Part shown: one piece after another, positions 29,047 to 40,399 of the stretch
Layout of the letters: every line of letters begins with the position of its first letter
Numbering within the stretch: position 1 is the stretch's first letter
Assembly (NCBI GenBank): GCA_029207755.1
Contig: JARCOQ010000025.1
Location: forward strand, 3,650,820-3,714,819
Length of the DNA: 64,000 bases
Origin: Chamaea fasciata
Taxonomy: Eukaryota; Chordata; Aves; Passeriformes; Sylviidae
Direction: 5' to 3'
Program-made: the position numbers and the translations under genes
Notes under the pieces: model-generated
The model's database searches: none
What the model was told of the DNA's origin: nothing
What the model saw: the letters and a program-made list of their open reading frames with translations, nothing else

Positions 29047-32000
29047 ATGGAACAACTACAGGAGGAAGTACCTGAGGTCAAGGAAGAGGAAGAGGAAGAG
29101 GCAGTGATGGTGGCAAGTGGAGCCTCAGACCCAACTGGAGGACCAGACAGCTCGCTGCCTTCAAGCAGCTACACAGGTGAGTGGAGCCACAGGAGCTCAT
29201 CCTGTGGAGCACCCAGGCACCCACAGCCCCAGGCAGCATGCTCAGCTGCAAGGGCAGAGGATCTGTCTCTGGATGGAGTTCAGCTGGTTTTAAGCTCTAC
29301 CCTTTGAGAAATAATGCTCCAAGTTATGGAGAGGCTTATTTCTTCCTCTGAGGTCACTGCACAACCATTAGCAATGGGTTTTGGAGTGGAAATTAAAAGG
29401 ACACACAGGTAACATTGTGCTTCAGAGCAAGGGGCCTCCCAGGGTGCTTGGGAATGCTTCCTTGGACACTTCTTGAGGTCCTCAGAACAAAGTGATTGTA
29501 GGAGGTGGGAGAGAAGGTTTGTGGATGCAGAAGAGACTCCTCCAGAGCCCTTGATGTTCCAGCTGGGATGTCCTGTGCCAGCAGCCGGCCAACCAAGGAT
29601 TAAAAAATCCGCTGTTTGGGGTTTCATTGCCAGGACATGAATGCCAGAGGGAAGAAAGGAGCATTGATGTGGAGTCTGAGCTGCTGGGACATTCTTGGCT
29701 CTGTTCATGGCATTTGCCTGCAGCCAGTGCCAGATTCCAGATGTGATACCAGGGGCAGGCAGGACAGGGCTGGAAATCCCTCCTCAGCCCCACGGCTGGA
29801 GGAGCTGGCCAGGCCCGGAGCTGGGCCTGTGGCTGTGACATGGAAGGACATGTCCCTGTGTGTTTTTGCAGACCTGTCACAGAGCTCCTCTCCCTCGCTG
29901 TCGGACCAGCTGCAGCTGGGCTGTGAGGAGGCGGCGCTGGGAGCGCTGAACGTGGAGTGCAGGGTCTGCGGAGACAAAGCCTCGGGCTTCCACTACGGCG
30001 TGCACGCCTGCGAGGGCTGCAAGGTGAGTCCCAGGGACAGCTGGGGTCAGCAGCACCAAGCAGGGGTTAGATCCCAGGGACTGGGCTGCTTCCTCACACA
30101 AGCAGATTGGCAGCAAAACAGGGATTCGGGATTGAGTGTAAAAAACTCAACCTGTCCAGAATGTGGCAATTATAGGCAGGCAGCAAGTGCTGCCCTGGGA
30201 AGGGGGCTGCGATGAGTATGGCCCAAACTTTGCCTTGTCATGCCTTCCTGTGTAAGACAAATCCATCTTTCCCCACAGGAACCCTGAGATTGGTTTTAAA
30301 AATAGTGTCTGTACTGCAGATGAGTAGTGAGCTGTGTATTTATCTCCCTGTGATCGCTGGCTGCAGCTTGGATGTTCATCTGGAATTCTTTCCCCTGCAG
30401 CAGATCCAGCAGGGTTGTGTTAGCAGCCCAGGTCCTGCCAGACATTCCTGCAGGCTGGGGTCAGCCCATGGCTTGTTCCTCCATCCTTCTCTGTGGGCTG
30501 CTGGCACAGTCACAGCACCAGGCGTGAGGTGCCCCCACGCTTCTTCCTCTCCAGCCCCTTTCTGCCACCACATGACCTCTCCTTGGGATAGAGACTCTGC
30601 TTCCATCAGAGAGACCCAGGGCTCGCCCTCCTCACCCCCCTGAACCTCCCTGAAGCTCCTGGGGTTAACAAACCAGCCTGGTGCCAAACCACAGGCACTG
30701 CTGCTCCATGTCCCCCTGCTCCTGCCCGCAGGGTTTTTTCCGCCGGACAATCCGCATGAAGCTGGAGTACGAGAAGTGTGAGAGGAGCTGCAAGATTCAG
30801 AAGAAGAACCGAAACAAGTGCCAGTACTGCCGCTTCCAGAAATGCCTCTCGCTGGGCATGTCACACAATGGTGAGTGTCACTGCTGCCCACAGGCCTTCC
30901 CAGCTGGGTGACACAGGGCCAGCTGCCCTCCTGTGAAGGGTGCCCGTGGCCTGCTGTGCTTTAGCCCACAGCTCTTCTTGCTAGGGGATCATTCAAACCC
31001 AGTGCTTCAAGCATTTGAGTTCTCTTCCCCTTTTTCTGTATGAGAAGGGGCTGTTCATTCCCACCATGCAGTACAGCTGCTGGCTCATGCCTGTTCCCTT
31101 ATGGACTGGCACAGAGGGAACTGGACACAAATTGTTCTTCTGTGCTGGGACTTTTAGACTTCAGGTGTAAGAATCTCAGATCCAGACAAGCAAAGGTATT
31201 TATTTGGAAAGCGGGGTTTGTGCAAGAGCCCAGAGGTATGGGATGGGAGTCTGGTGTGAGGAAACAACAGTGGCTGATTTATGAAGGTGTTAGTCTGGAG
31301 AAGCTGCAGCCTGGAGAAGCATTGTGTTGTTTAGCTGCAGGTGTTCTCCAGCAGACCTGTCTGTCTGCAGTAGCAGAGCAAACTGTTCTCCAGCAGACCT
31401 GTCTGTCTGCAGTGGCTGCCTCTCTGGATGCATCTCCTGGAGTCCCCCTGCTGTCCTGACTCCCAGTTTTGCCCCCCAGCAATCCGCTTTGGGCGCATGC
31501 CAGAGGCAGAGAAGAGGAAGCTGGTGGCAGGGCTGACAGCAAGCGAGATTGGCTGCCAGAACCCACAGGTGGCTGACCTGAAAGCTTTCTCCAAGCACAT
31601 CTACAACGCCTACCTGAAGAATTTCAACATGACCAAAAAGAAGGCAAGAGGTATCCTGACTGGGAAGGCCAGCAGCACTCCAGTAAGTTCCCTCCCAGGG
31701 CACATGGGGTTGGCCATGGCCAGCATGGGGGATTGTTCTCTGGGGGATGCTGCACGTCCCCCTGTGGCTGTAGCTGTTCCACATGCACCGTTCCCACCAG
31801 CAGCTAGGTGGGCTCTTCATGTCCTGCCCCTTGCTGGGAAAGATCCCGTTGCTCCGCACACTTGTGCCGTGGTGGGTGGGTGCAGATTGCCTGGGTACTG
31901 TCAGCCCCAGAGGCAGGGCACAGGGGCAGGCAGACAAACATGACTGTCCTGGGCAGAGCTGGCACCTGCCCCCCACCAGCAGACTCCTAACTTGCTTCTT

Positions 32001-33106
32001 GTTCAAGCAGCCTTTTGTGATCCATGACATGGACACCTTGTGGCAGGCAGAGAAGGGGCTGGTGTGGAAGCAGCTGGTGAATGGCATCCCCCCCTACAAG
32101 GAGATCGGGGTGCACGTCTTCTACCGCTGCCAGTGCACCACGGTGGAGACTGTGCGGGAGCTCACTGAGTTCGCCAAGAGCATCCCCAGCTTCGTAGGCC
32201 TCTACCTGAACGACCAAGTGACTCTGCTCAAGTACGGGGTGCACGAGGCCATCTTTGCCATGCTGGCCTCCATCATGAACAAGGACGGGCTGCTGGTGGC
32301 CAACGGGAACGGCTTCGTGACCCGCGAGTTCCTGCGCAGCCTGCGCAAGCCCTTCAATGAGATCATGGAGCCCAAATTTGAGTTTGCTGTGAAGTTCAAC
32401 GCGCTGGAGCTGGATGACAGTGACCTGTCCCTGTTTGTGGCTGCCATCATCCTGTGCGGAGGTGAGCGGGTGGCCTCGGCCATGCCAGGGTCAGGAAGAG
32501 TCCTCTCTACTCAGAGGTGGTTCAGAGGGGACTAGGGGAGCTGAACTGCAGCTGGGCTTGAGGTCAGGCAGGGATGTCTCAGGGGCATGAGAGAAGAACC
32601 AAACACTTCCAAAACCAAAGCTTCTCTGTGGCGGTGATGCCGGGCAAGCTTGGACCAACAGCAAGGAATGTAGAAGTGGCATCTCCTCATGTGCCTCTGT
32701 GGGATACATTGTCCAAGGGCACGCTTCTCCCCTTTCTAGCTGCTGAGGTTGAAGGCACGGTGGGTGGGTTACAGTCCCTGGCTCCCTTTCCCCAGGAGCA
32801 GCGTGTACTTTGGAGAGCTGCATCATGACCCTGCAGCTACTGTGCTTCCTCTCCACAGACCGCCCTGGCCTGATGAACGTGAAGCAAGTGGAGGAGATCC
32901 AGGACAACATCCTACGAGCGCTGGAGTTCCACCTGCAGTCCAACCACCCGGATGCCCAGTACCTCTTCCCCAAGCTGCTGCAGAAGATGGCTGACCTGCG
33001 ACAGCTGGTGACAGAGCATGCCCAGCTGGTGCAGAAGATCAAGAAGACGGAGACAGAGACGTCTCTGCACCCACTTCTGCAGGAGATCTACAAGGACATG
33101 TACTAA
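29047..33106 (+). CDS. PPARD: PPARD, peroxisome proliferator-activated receptor delta (NR1C2)
   Basis: Six inferred coding exons: 29047-29176, 29872-30023, 30732-30870, 31480-31682, 32011-32461 and 32859-33106. They total 1323 nt (440 aa; human 441). The acidic N-terminus [19 protein letters not shown] precedes the two-zinc DNA-binding domain, about residues 73-137, which starts [20 protein letters not shown]. The split after CEGCK and again after MSHN is the classic PPAR exon pattern. The ligand-binding domain fills about residues 210-440, and the C-terminal AF-2 helix [10 protein letters not shown] is intact. The protein binds DNA with RXR at PPRE sites, is activated by fatty acids, and controls lipid oxidation genes. 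Compared with human as I remember it, [10 protein letters not shown] replaces SFSSLFLNDQ near the ligand pocket, a modest change. Nothing suggests loss of function. Confidence 0.97.
31342..31413. repeat. Two-copy tandem duplication (42-bp period) in PPARD intron
   Basis: A 30-bp block at 31342-31371 recurs without mismatch at 31384-31413. It begins TGTTCTCCAGCAGACC and contains CTGTCTGTCTGCAG. It lies 70-140 bp before the exon that starts at 31480. The duplicated CTGCAG could act as decoy 3' splice sites. Confidence 0.85.
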
Positions 33107-35010
33107 GGACCTGTTATTTATGAGAATGAAGCCATGGATTCCCATCAAGACTCTTTGTACAGAAACAAAGAAAACCCTTCCCAGTGTCTTCCATTTCTCC
33201 TACTGGAAACTCTTTTCTATGTTATCCTGACATACGGTACATAGGGCAAGATGCCGTCAGGATTTGCAGCCACCTCCTGCTCGGCCAGGGCTTCCTTAAC
33301 ACACACTAACAAATCTGCAAAGCTGCTGTTCCCCTTCCTATGGCCCAGCTCTGGCTGCTCCTGGAGCGGAGCAGCCCCCCAGTTTACATGGCTCGGGCAG
33401 TGAGGTCACTGTGGCACCTCAGGTCCCCAGGGTGGGGAGCTCTGGTCCTCAGGAGGGCCGAGGGGGTGCAGGGGCCAGCAGGGCTGACAGCAGCACTTAC
33501 AGTGTGTCTGTATTCTCTTGTTCATTTGCACTCTGAAGACGTGGTCCTGAGCCATGAAGTCTGGGACAGTGTGATGAAAGGATGTTTCTGTCTTTCCCAA
33601 AGAAAAGCTCTGGAGTATTTGAACATGGGTAGGGCTGTCCCAGCAGAGACCCTCAGCTGCAGCCCCCCTTGTGCTCCAGAGTGTGTTCCTGTCTCCCAGC
33701 AGGACTGTGAGCTCTGCCTTCCCAGGTCCTGTGTGGAGCCTTTGCTCCTGGCACCCTCGTTCCATAGGGAACGTGTCCCTTGGCACCTCACTATGAGAGA
33801 GCCTGGGATGGGGAAGTAGGAGGGAAAGGATTTGACTCCTTAAAATTCACCTTCAGAGCAGAGGCACAGAATCTGTGGCTTCCACAGGCTGTTCTGCACA
33901 GACGTGAGTTACAAATAAGGTGTGTGGAAGGTCAGGGGCCTTGAGCTGGTCAGGGTCTGGTGTCCTGCCTCAGTTTCCCCTCTGTGAAAGGGACCTGGAT
34001 TGTCACATGCTGTCTGCTCGGAGCAGGAGCATGAGGATCTGTTAGCGCATTGGTTGCAGAGAGATTTGCAGCTGTAAATGCCAAGGATTTATAAACAGGG
34101 AGGAGGGTGGTTGGGATGCTCACAATGGGCAGGAGCTTCCCAGTGAGTGTGGCTGTGTCAGGGAAGCTGCCAGCCCTCCTCTGCCACTGTTCCCAAGAGT
34201 GGGAACAGCTCCAGGCTTAGGGGCCTGCCTGAACCCAGCACCATTCTGGGACTTTACCTCACGACTTCTCACAGCTGTAGTGAAACACCACGGTGCTGCC
34301 TGGACCAGGCCAGGCCCCTGGTGTGGGGGGGTGTCACTTGGGCTTCAGGCAGGGGGAGGATGGGCCTGGGAAGGGCTCCGTTTCCCTTTCAGGATAATGG
34401 TGTCTCACCTGAGAAGCGACACTTCCCTGTCTGCAGCTCATAGTCCCCCGTGTCCTGAGCAGCCTTATTAAAATACTGATATTCCCTAGGAGGGGTTGCG
34501 GGAGCAAATTATTCGGTTTTATTTTACTTTCCTCCTCTTCAGGGTAGCAGATTTCCCTGGTGCAATAATTCCTTTAAAACCCAAAGGGGAAGAGCACTGG
34601 GCTTTCCCTCCCCATTACAGGGCTGGCTGGTCCCAACCTCCCCCTGCTGCCACACTCCACTCCTTTCGCCGTGCCTCAGTTTCCCTGCCCTGCCCTCCCC
34701 TCCCTACCTCGCAGGGGTGTTGGGAATTACCGTTTCTGAAGCACTTTGAAGCCCTCGGGGGGAAGGCACTGGAGACATGCCCGTGCCGGTCGGAGCCCGG
34801 GGGATTTGTCCTTCCCAAAACCCCGGTGGTGTCCCCACCCCGGCCGCAGTGCAGGACTCGTGCCCATCACCTGGGAAACTTTTTGCTCTTCCTTACTCGA
34901 CAGTATAACAACCCTCAAAACTGAAATGTATATTTTTGCTAGAAGTACAAACCTCCAAGTGTTTTTAATAATATAAATAGTGTCCACAAACTGACTTGAC
35001 TTTAAATAAA
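33107..35010 (+). terminator. PPARD: PPARD long 3' UTR with distal poly(A) signal
   Basis: The first convincing AATAAA after the stop is at 35005-35010, in an AT-rich stretch, giving a 3' UTR of about 1.9 kb. Long 3' UTRs are known for vertebrate PPARD. An upstream ATTAAA-like variant near 34467 might give a shorter form. No other gene is seen here. Confidence 0.6.
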
Positions 35011-35377
35011 TCTGAACTAAATATTTAAGAAACTTTTAGCGTCCAGCTTGTCTTTGTGGGATTTCTCTCAGCATCTGGGCGGGGCGGGCTGTCCATGGGA
35101 GGACTTCCAGCAGAGGCTGTGGGATTTGCTGTGACTTCCAGGGACTTGCCATGAATCCTGGGGCTCTGTAATTCCCAGATCTCGTACCTGGTGAGGTTTT
35201 CTTGCATGCAAACCTAAAGCAGAAGAAAGAGCCAGTCTTGAGCAGGATCCCAGCCTCAGAGTTGGGTGCTTCGTGCCCCAGATGCTGTGGGTGGAGCTGG
35301 AAATGAGGTGAAAACACCCTGAGAAGGGGAACAATGAGCTCCAGGGCGCTGCCCTTGGCTGTGGCGAAACACCTGAT

Positions 35378-36003
35378 TGTTATAAATGATGTCAGACAAC
35401 TAAGTCTATTGAGTTAGAAGCAATTTAATTGAATAACGATATAAATGAATACAATCTAGTAAATATATTCAAGTATATATATTTGACAGTAATTAATAAA
35501 GTACGACTAAGGTTTGGATAAAGCATAACCGACCGGGGTACAGGGAGGGCTTCTCCCCCTACCTCACATACAAAACAGAGCAATTCAAACTAAACTTGTA
35601 TACTATATGCTGATACATATTCATCAATGTTTCCCATAAATTCCCTCCTATTTCCAATTCTAAAATCTACATCACTATACTTCATGGTGCATGCTCCACT
35701 TGTTGCCAGGGGGTCTTCTGTCTTCTTTTGGTGGTCTTTGATGAAGGCTCACACTCTTCCTCTGGATAACCTTACAGGTTGCACATGCATATTAACTGTT
35801 GTGTTATGTGAGCAAGCATTATGTTCCAAAAATTTAGCATTTCATAGATAAAACTATACCTTCAGATGTTATACTTGAAACCATCCCAACTTTGCCCATC
35901 CCCAAGGTCGACTCTGTCTTGAGACATTGCTTATCTCAAAACTACATCCTGTATCCCATTTTTACATGTAACATCTGCAAAGGGGCCCGTCTGATTTATA
36001 ACA
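35378..36003. mobile_element. Solo LTR-like element (626 bp)
   Basis: An AT-rich block begins TGTTATAAAT and ends ATTTATAACA, a perfect 10-bp inverted repeat with the TG...CA ends of retroviral LTRs. It is flanked by CTGAT on the left (35373-35377) and CTAAT on the right (36004-36008), a 5-bp target duplication with one mismatch. There is no internal gag/pol/env sequence, so a solo LTR left by recombination of an endogenous retrovirus is the simplest reading. Base composition differs sharply from the GC-rich surroundings. Strand is not decided: AATAAA occurs on the + strand near 35494, but that is weak. It encodes no protein. Confidence 0.75.
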
Positions 36004-36254
36004 CTAATTTCCTTTATTGCTTTGTAACAATAATTTTCGAAATAGTTACAATTTAGTCAGCACGAACCATTTCCATTTATCACATGAGAATTGGCAAGGA
36101 GGAGCTGGAGAGCCCCCAGGCTCCCCTGTGCCCGGCTTGAGCGCCCTGGGGGAAGCTGTTCCATTGCTCCCTGCCTCTCTCATGCAGTTGGGGGCACATG
36201 GGGCCGTGGTGCTGCTGGGCAGGGGGCCCAGGGGACCTGCCTGGGCACCGTGTG

Positions 36255-36440
36255 GTTACCCCAGCAGGCAGCAATACATCATCCAGCCGTTCACTCCCTT
36301 CCTTCCCAGTGCGATGGGGGAGAGAACTGGGAGAGAAGTGAAACTCGCAGGCTGAGTTAAAGACAGTTTAACAGGACTGAAAAGGAAGGAAATAGTAATG
36401 ATAAAAGAATTAGAATATACAGAATTTAGTGATGCACGCT
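36255..36440. mobile_element. Second LTR-like fragment, likely avian endogenous retrovirus LTR
   Basis: The stretch with GGGGGAGAGAACTGGGAG, AAAGACAGTTTAACAGGA and AGTGATGCACG, in this order and spacing, resembles a common avian endogenous-retrovirus LTR as I recall it. That is memory of the motif series, not a search. The borders are uncertain and I could not find a target duplication. It ends about 225 bp before the start codon of the makorin-like gene and could contribute promoter sequence. Confidence 0.5.
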
Positions 36441-36449
36441 AGAGCGGTG

Positions 36450-36664
36450 CCCCCCGTCCAGGCTCCTCACTGCAGGGGCAGCGGGAGCTGCAAAATCCTT
36501 GAATAGGTGTAAACGGCGCTCAGTCAGACGTGGGCTATCAACTAGCCCGAACATGTCCCCCGCCCGAAACACGTGTTTCCGGCTACTTGGGCCGGTCCCG
36601 GGACTCACTGAGGTCATAAATAGCCGTGCGAGGAGGCGTAGTTCATTTTGCTGCTGGGGAAGAG
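36450..36664 (+). promoter_or_regulatory. Putative promoter and 5' UTR of the makorin-like gene
   Basis: A CATAAATA TATA-like box lies at 36615-36622, about 45 bp before the start codon. A TTTCCGG ETS-like site (reverse of CCGGAAA) lies near 36577. The short gap between TATA-like box and ATG would give a very short 5' UTR, so initiation may be further upstream. Confidence 0.35.
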
Positions 36665-39600
36665 ATGGAGTCGGGTTCGACGGAGGCGTCTGGGCCGTCA
36701 AGGGCCGAGGCAAGCTGTCCGAGACGCCTGTGCAGGTAAAAGCTTGAGGGTGGGGTGTCTGGGAGCAGCTTTTTGGGAAAGATAGGCTGGAGATGGGGCC
36801 CTTTGCCCTGGGGGTAGGGAGTGGATTGGGATGGCCTTGATCCACCTTCCCCATTCCCCCTCCGGAGCTGGGGGTCGGCGGCAGCACTCCAGCCAGATCC
36901 CCCGCTTCCTGCCAGCCCCAAGCCAAGGACTCCTGCTCTTCTCCCTGCCCCAGCCCTCGGTTCCCCTGCTCTTCTCCCTGCCCCAGCCCTCGGTTCCCCT
37001 GCTCTTCTCCCTGCCCCAGCCCTCGGTTCCCCTGCTCTTCTCCCTGCCCCAGCCCTCGGTTCCCCTGCTCTTCTCCCTGCCCCAGCCCTCGGTTCCCCTG
37101 CTCTTCTCCCTGCCCCAGCCCTCGGTTCCCCTGCTCCCCCAGTCCCCAGGAGAGCCCCCAGATGGTCCCTGTGCTGGGCTTCCTTTGCTTTGCAATTAAC
37201 TAGGACATGAGGCTGGATGGGGCTGGGACGACCCTGGATCCCAAAAAGCTTCCAAAATACGTCCCACCCAAAGAAAGCTGGTACCGGGGTGCCAGGGCAG
37301 GGCTGGAGCAGGGTCTGACCCCAGCCCCGTGGCTCCTCTGGCTAACAGGAATTTTGCCCGTGGATCCTGTCGGTGGGGCCAGAGGTGCCGTTTTTCACAT
37401 GACAGAAGATCAGCCCAGGTCTGCAGGTACTTCCAGCGTGGGGTTTGCCGTTATGGAGAGCGCTGCAAGTAAGTGGATGTGATGCCATGAGGGTGGGCTG
37501 GGAGCCTAGAGGAGTCTATGCTGGACTGATGGGACCCTCTGTCTCTGTCCCTGGGCTCCTCCAGCTACCAGCACATCCAGGAGGAGCCAGCACCAGGAGG
37601 GACCCGATCCGGTGTGATGCCCCGCAGCTGCCGGGGCCAGGAGCCTGGCACTGAGCCCACAGCCATGGACCGGGACCAGGGGGGAGCCCAGGACACCTCA
37701 GACCACCCTGCCAGCAGCACAACGTGTGTGACCATCCCATTCCTCAAACTGGAGGCAGAAGAGGAAGAGAAAGACAAGAAGAGCATCCCAGCACTTGATA
37801 ATGTCCCCTGTGGGGCCATCAGTGGAGAATCTGTCCCCACTGAAGCTCAGGATACCTCAGGTAGGTGCTAGGCTGCCCAGGGGACCAGTGGGGTGAAGAC
37901 TCTGGGGTGGTTATGGTGAAATAGCTTGTGCATGTTTTTGCCTATGACCTAAGCCTGGGCCAGGCTGGCACTGTGGAGAGCTCTCCAGTGTGGGGACTGT
38001 CACTGCTGAAGCTGCACGCTCTGAGCAGCCTGCCCAGCTCTCTGAGCTTTTCCCCTCTAAGAACTCTCCTCCTGCAGGCTTGCAGCCACAAGAGCCAACA
38101 CTGGATCCACCCTCCTCTGATCCCAGAAAGGCAGTTTTGGAGACAGCGACACAGACTGACCCTGCAGAGGTGGGTTTGGGGTCTCCTGTGGCCGACCACT
38201 CCCTGTCACCCTGTGGTGTTCCTCGAGGCCAGGCTAGTGACAGAGCCAGGGGGTTGCCGTGCTGTGCTGCTCTGTGTCAGTTAGCTCCTTTTGAGTTTTC
38301 CAAGGCTCCAGCCAGCTCCAGGAGCAAACTGGCGAGCGTGGGGAACAGCAGAGCACTAGTGGTGCCAACGCTGAACCTTTGGGGTGTTCAGCCCCAAACT
38401 GAACAAGGAGACGCCAACATGGACCAAGGGAGTGCGAGGGAGGCTCTCTCTGTGAGATCCCAACAGATTCATCGTGAAAGGGAGATAAGAGCAAGTGATA
38501 CTGCTGTGTAGCAGCTTTTAAACGGGGTGGTGCAATGGGTGGAACGCAACAACAACCAATAGGATCCTTGTGTGTGGGGAATGCAAGGGGAGGTGTAGAA
38601 AATCGGAACCAATGGGGAACACAACGGGGGAGGATACAGAACTGAAGTGCCAATCGGACGTCGAGAAACAGAGAACATTCTGGACGAAAGGGTGTGGGCA
38701 CACTTTGAGAGGTGAGGGGTTGGCAAATCTAGGGATTGACAGGGAAGGGTCTGGAATAAAGGGTTGGGCTAACTTGATGGGCAGGAGGGATGGCAGGAAC
38801 ATTGAGGGCTAAACCAACCATGAGGGAAATAAAGGGGAATCAGGTGCACACCACAGCTCTGCTTGCAGGTCCCTGCAGAGCTGGGTGCTGCGGCAGCCCT
38901 GGTCACCACCAGCCCTGTCTCACTGAGAGCCCGGAGCGAGGCCATAGTGTGTGGTATCTGCATGGACACAGTGTACGAGAAGGCGCCAAAGGAGCGGCTC
39001 TTCGGGATCCTCCCCAACTGCAGCCACGCGTACTGCCTGGGCTGCATCCGCACGTGGCGGCGCAGCCGCGACTTCCAGAGCGCCGTCACAAGGTGAGTGG
39101 GCATGGGGAGGTGGCAGGGGGCTCACCATTCCCCCTTCTGTGCCCTGAAATTCTTCCTTGGGTCTAGTGATGTGGCTTGGGGATTGGCGTGACTTTCCTT
39201 TGGGAACAGGCGCTTCGTAGTGGAGATGGGTATGGGGGTGCTGGGTGAGGCCAGGGCAGCACAACCACCCGGTGTGGGTGCTGAGCCCATGCTCCCTGCT
39301 CCGTTCTTGGGACACCCAACTGCACCCATCACCCTCATCCAGGGGCTGCCCTGTGTGCCGGATCACCTCCAATTACTACATCCCCCACAAATACTGGATC
39401 TCAGATGTGGTTGAGAAGGAGGAGCTCATCGCAGCCTTCAAGGCACGGACAGGGTGAGTTCATGGCACTGCTGCGGGTGGCGGGCTCTGTGCTGCTCTGG
39501 GAGCTACACTCACAACTCTTTGGAATCCCACAGGAAGATCAGGTGCAAATTTTTCGTCCATGGCCACTGCCCTTTCAGATCAGAATGCATCTACCTGCAC

Positions 39601-39903
39601 GAGCTGCCTCCCCACCAGCTGCAGCGGCACAGACGGCAGCGGTGGCACAGACGGCAGCGGCCCAGGATGCCCGCTGTAAGTGTGGTGGCACATCCTGGAG
39701 CTGGGCTGGGCACTTGGAGGCTGTGGCTCATCCTCCCTCCTCTCCTGCAGGTGTTCATCGCTTCTTCCTCAGAGAGCTCTGACGAGGAGGATGAGGAGCT
39801 CGAGATCACTCGTAGCCTGGCCATGCTGCGGGCAGAATTTCCCTCCATATCTACTGGCTGTGACTTCCTCGACATGGTTCTTGGCTTCTTCGATTCCGAC
39901 TGA
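36665..39903 (+). CDS. Makorin-family RING/CCCH E3 ubiquitin ligase, reduced domain set
   Basis: Eight inferred exons: 36665-36735, 37427-37468, 37565-37860, 38078-38169, 38869-39092, 39343-39453, 39534-39675 and 39751-39903. They total 1131 nt (376 aa) and all phases fit. A first CCCH finger (C-x7-C-x5-C-x3-H; RYFQRGVCRYGERC, residues about 23-41) is built across exons 1-3. Next comes an acidic, low-complexity linker of about 170 residues. The C3HC4 RING starts CGICMDTVYEKAPKERLFGI and includes NCSHAYCLGC and CPVCR. A second CCCH follows (CKFFVHGHCPFRSECIYLH), then an acidic tail matching makorin C-termini (SSDEEDEEL...FLDMVLGFFDSD). RING and tail are clearly makorin. Absent are the extra N-terminal CCCH fingers and the makorin Cys-His motif that normally precedes the RING. 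Makorins ubiquitinate RNA-binding and other proteins. It may be an MKRN4-like or lineage-specific paralogue; I cannot name it. Confidence 0.88.
36935..37132. repeat. 33-bp minisatellite, six copies, in makorin-like intron 1
   Basis: The unit starts GCTCTTCTCCCTGCCCCAGC and ends CCTCGGTTCCCCT. Six near-perfect head-to-tail copies start at 36935, 36968, 37001, 37034, 37067 and 37100. A partial copy precedes and follows. Because 33 is divisible by 3, both strands carry long open frames of 11-residue repeats; they have no start, splice or family support. Each unit also contains a pyrimidine tract followed by CCCCAG, a 3' splice-site look-alike. Confidence 0.95.
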
Positions 39904-40285
39904 GCCATGGGGGGGGGGCACGCTGGGCCTGGGTGCTGCTGGTGGCTGGGACATGCCTGTGGGAGGCAGAAGCGTGTGCTTTGGACTCCTGCCATTGTTT
40001 TGGGGTGGCTCCAGCCGCGGGGGTGTCGCAGGGATGGGGTGGGATGGGGAAGCAGTCTGGCTGGCATTTATGGGTACACCGGGAGAGACTCAGGGCACAG
40101 CCCCTGTGCTCTTGCCATCACCCCCTCATTGGTGCCCGCTCTGCCCCGTGGGAGACCCACGGGTGGGGTGGGCTGGGTGCTGGGAGGCAGTGGTGGGGGG
40201 GTGGGGGTCTGACATCCACGGGACGGGCAGCAGGGGGGCATTGTTTTAAACTCTTTTTAGCCAAATCCCGGAATAACGAAATAAA
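39904..40285 (+). terminator. Makorin-like gene 3' UTR and poly(A) signal
   Basis: AATAAA at 40280-40285 lies about 380 bp after the stop codon. Just 200 bp later the FANCE CpG region begins, so the two genes are tightly packed head to tail. Confidence 0.7.
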
Positions 40286-40399
40286 AACGGCTTCTGTAAC
40301 TCCACGTTTCCGGGGGCCTGTGATCTGTGGCCTGGGGGATCCACCCTCGCGGGGGGGAAGGCGGTGTTTGGGTTGGGATTGAAGGCACGTTTGCATAAC

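Noticed and set aside
36698..37199. Open frames on both strands made of 11-residue repeats
   Set aside because: They are the translation of a 33-bp intronic minisatellite; the period divisible by three keeps every frame open.
37207..37482. Possible alternative coding exon starting at ATG 37207
   Set aside because: It sits in makorin-like intron 1. Joining it to exon 1 gives an immediate stop, while exon 1 to 37427 restores a complete CCCH finger.
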